NCBI GenBank assembly: GCA_020723545.1
Contig: DYIS01000025.1
Coordinates: 7,617 to 15,271, forward strand
DNA from: Ktedonobacter racemifer
GTDB taxonomy: Bacteria; Chloroflexota; DTOL01; JACQYG01
Direction: 5' to 3'
Length of the DNA: 7,655 nt
Below the pieces are notes generated by a model. It ran no database searches, was not told the origin of the DNA, and was given only the letters and a program-made list of their open reading frames with translations. A program made the position numbers and the translations under genes. Below are positions 6,959 through 7,655 of the stretch, piece after piece (the first letter of the stretch is position 1; the number at the start of each line of letters is the position of its first letter).

Positions 6959-7655
6959 ATGAGCACCGACGCCACTTTTGACATTGCCTTCATTGGCCAC
7001 TACACTAAGGATACCGTGGTAACCCCCCAAGAGACCAGGATCATCCAGGGCGGGGCCTTCAACTACGGCTGCCACGTGGCGGCCAGGATGGGCCTGCGGG
7101 CGGCGGTGGTTACCCGGCTGGCCCGGGAGGACTTCGATGTGGTGGAGACGTTGACCGGGATGGGCGTCCGGGTCTTCGCCACACCCACCCAGGAATCCAC
7201 CTGCTTGAAACTGGTCTACGCCAGCGAGGATCTAGACCAGCGGACCATCTACGCCGTGGGTTTTGCCGGGCCGTTTACGCCGGAGGAGGTGGAACCAGTC
7301 CAGGCCCAGGCCTACCATATCGGGGCCTCCATCCGGGGGGAGGTGCCGCTGGAGGTGATCCAGGCTCTGGCCCGGAAGAAGGCCAGGGTTTCCTTGGACG
7401 TACAGGGGTTCGTCCGCATCAATGACCATGGCAAGCTCATCTTTCAGGACTGGCCCCAGAAGGCAGAGGTCCTACAGTACGTGGACGTCCTTAAGGCCGA
7501 TGCGGTGGAGGCGGAGATGCTCACCGGCATCACGGACCGCAGGGAAGCCGCCAAAGCCCTGGCGGAGTTGGGGCCTAGCGAGGTGGTCCTGACCCACGGG
7601 CAGGGTGTCCTGGTCTATGCCTGGGAACACTTTCACGAAGCGCCCTTTGTGCCGG
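6959..7655 (+). CDS. PfkB-family (ribokinase-like) carbohydrate kinase, 3' end outside window
   Basis: Soluble cytoplasmic kinase that transfers the ATP gamma-phosphate to a sugar, nucleoside or polyol hydroxyl. The substrate cannot be read from the sequence. The first 232 codons are present. Visible features: N-terminal strand FDIAFIGHYTKDTVV (7-21) and the PfkB N-terminal signature GGAFNYGCHVAARMGL (31-46) followed by VTRLARED. Further on are the lid region around QESTCLKLVY (78-87), a strand ending in SLDVQGFVR (145-153), LKADAVEAEMLTG (178-190) at the family NxxE position, and VVLTHGQGVLVY (209-220). The catalytic GxGD segment expected about 20-30 residues further lies beyond the window. 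The Asn of NxxE is Asp181 here. ATG 6959 is the only possible start because TAA lies in frame 15 bases upstream. It has its own promoter at 6865-6893. The overall pattern recalls inositol-kinase-like and ribokinase-like members, but the subfamily is not settled. Confidence 0.88.
   Translation, partial: MSTDATFDIAFIGHYTKDTVVTPQETRIIQGGAFNYGCHVAARMGLRAAVVTRLAREDFDVVETLTGMGVRVFATPTQESTCLKLVYASEDLDQRTIYAVGFAGPFTPEEVEPVQAQAYHIGASIRGEVPLEVIQALARKKARVSLDVQGFVRINDHGKLIFQDWPQKAEVLQYVDVLKADAVEAEMLTGITDRREAAKALAELGPSEVVLTHGQGVLVYAWEHFHEAPFVP

Overview
The window is GC-rich bacterial chromosomal DNA carrying ordinary chromosomal genes. There are no phage, insertion-sequence or CRISPR signatures. The gene set is a long PPi-type phosphofructokinase, a full-length bacterial Lhr helicase, a decayed GH114/TM1410-like fragment and a PfkB-family sugar kinase. 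Together with a CACAGATTT-type 9-bp palindromic repeat, this suggests a Chloroflexota-like (for example Anaerolineae-type) genome. That placement is inferred from family resemblance recalled from memory and is not proven.

Layout. Bases 1-77 are a short leader with a Shine-Dalgarno but no convincing promoter. Bases 78-1373 (+) encode a 431-residue phosphofructokinase whose active-site residues point to pyrophosphate rather than ATP as phosphoryl donor. The next gene converges on it: 1439-6007 (-) encodes a 1522-residue Lhr-type superfamily 2 helicase with an intact helicase core and the full C-terminal module. The two stop codons lie about 65 bp apart. An imperfect palindrome built of 9-bp units (1408-1471) spans the junction and encodes the last ten residues of Lhr.

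Bases 6008-6958 (about 950 bp) contain no intact gene. They hold the extended -10 promoter and leader of lhr (- strand) and a decayed C-terminal fragment of a GH114/TM1410-like glycosidase (- strand, 6284-6550). They also hold about 235 bp with no recognisable content except a GAAACC/GGTTTC palindrome, then a perfect 17-bp-stem hairpin (6786-6821). A good sigma70-type promoter (6865-6893) and a leader hairpin lead into the last gene. Bases 6959-7655 (+) are the first 232 codons of a PfkB-family carbohydrate kinase, which runs off the window before its catalytic GxGD motif.

Functionally the two outer genes are sugar or sugar-phosphate kinases from unrelated folds (PfkA and PfkB). The middle gene is a DNA-repair helicase with its own promoter. 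Nothing shows that the three act together, and I do not see a new multi-gene system here. The most unusual items are the repeat that has become the Lhr C-terminus, the glycosidase remnant, and the orphan hairpin with the regulatory leader in front of the PfkB gene.
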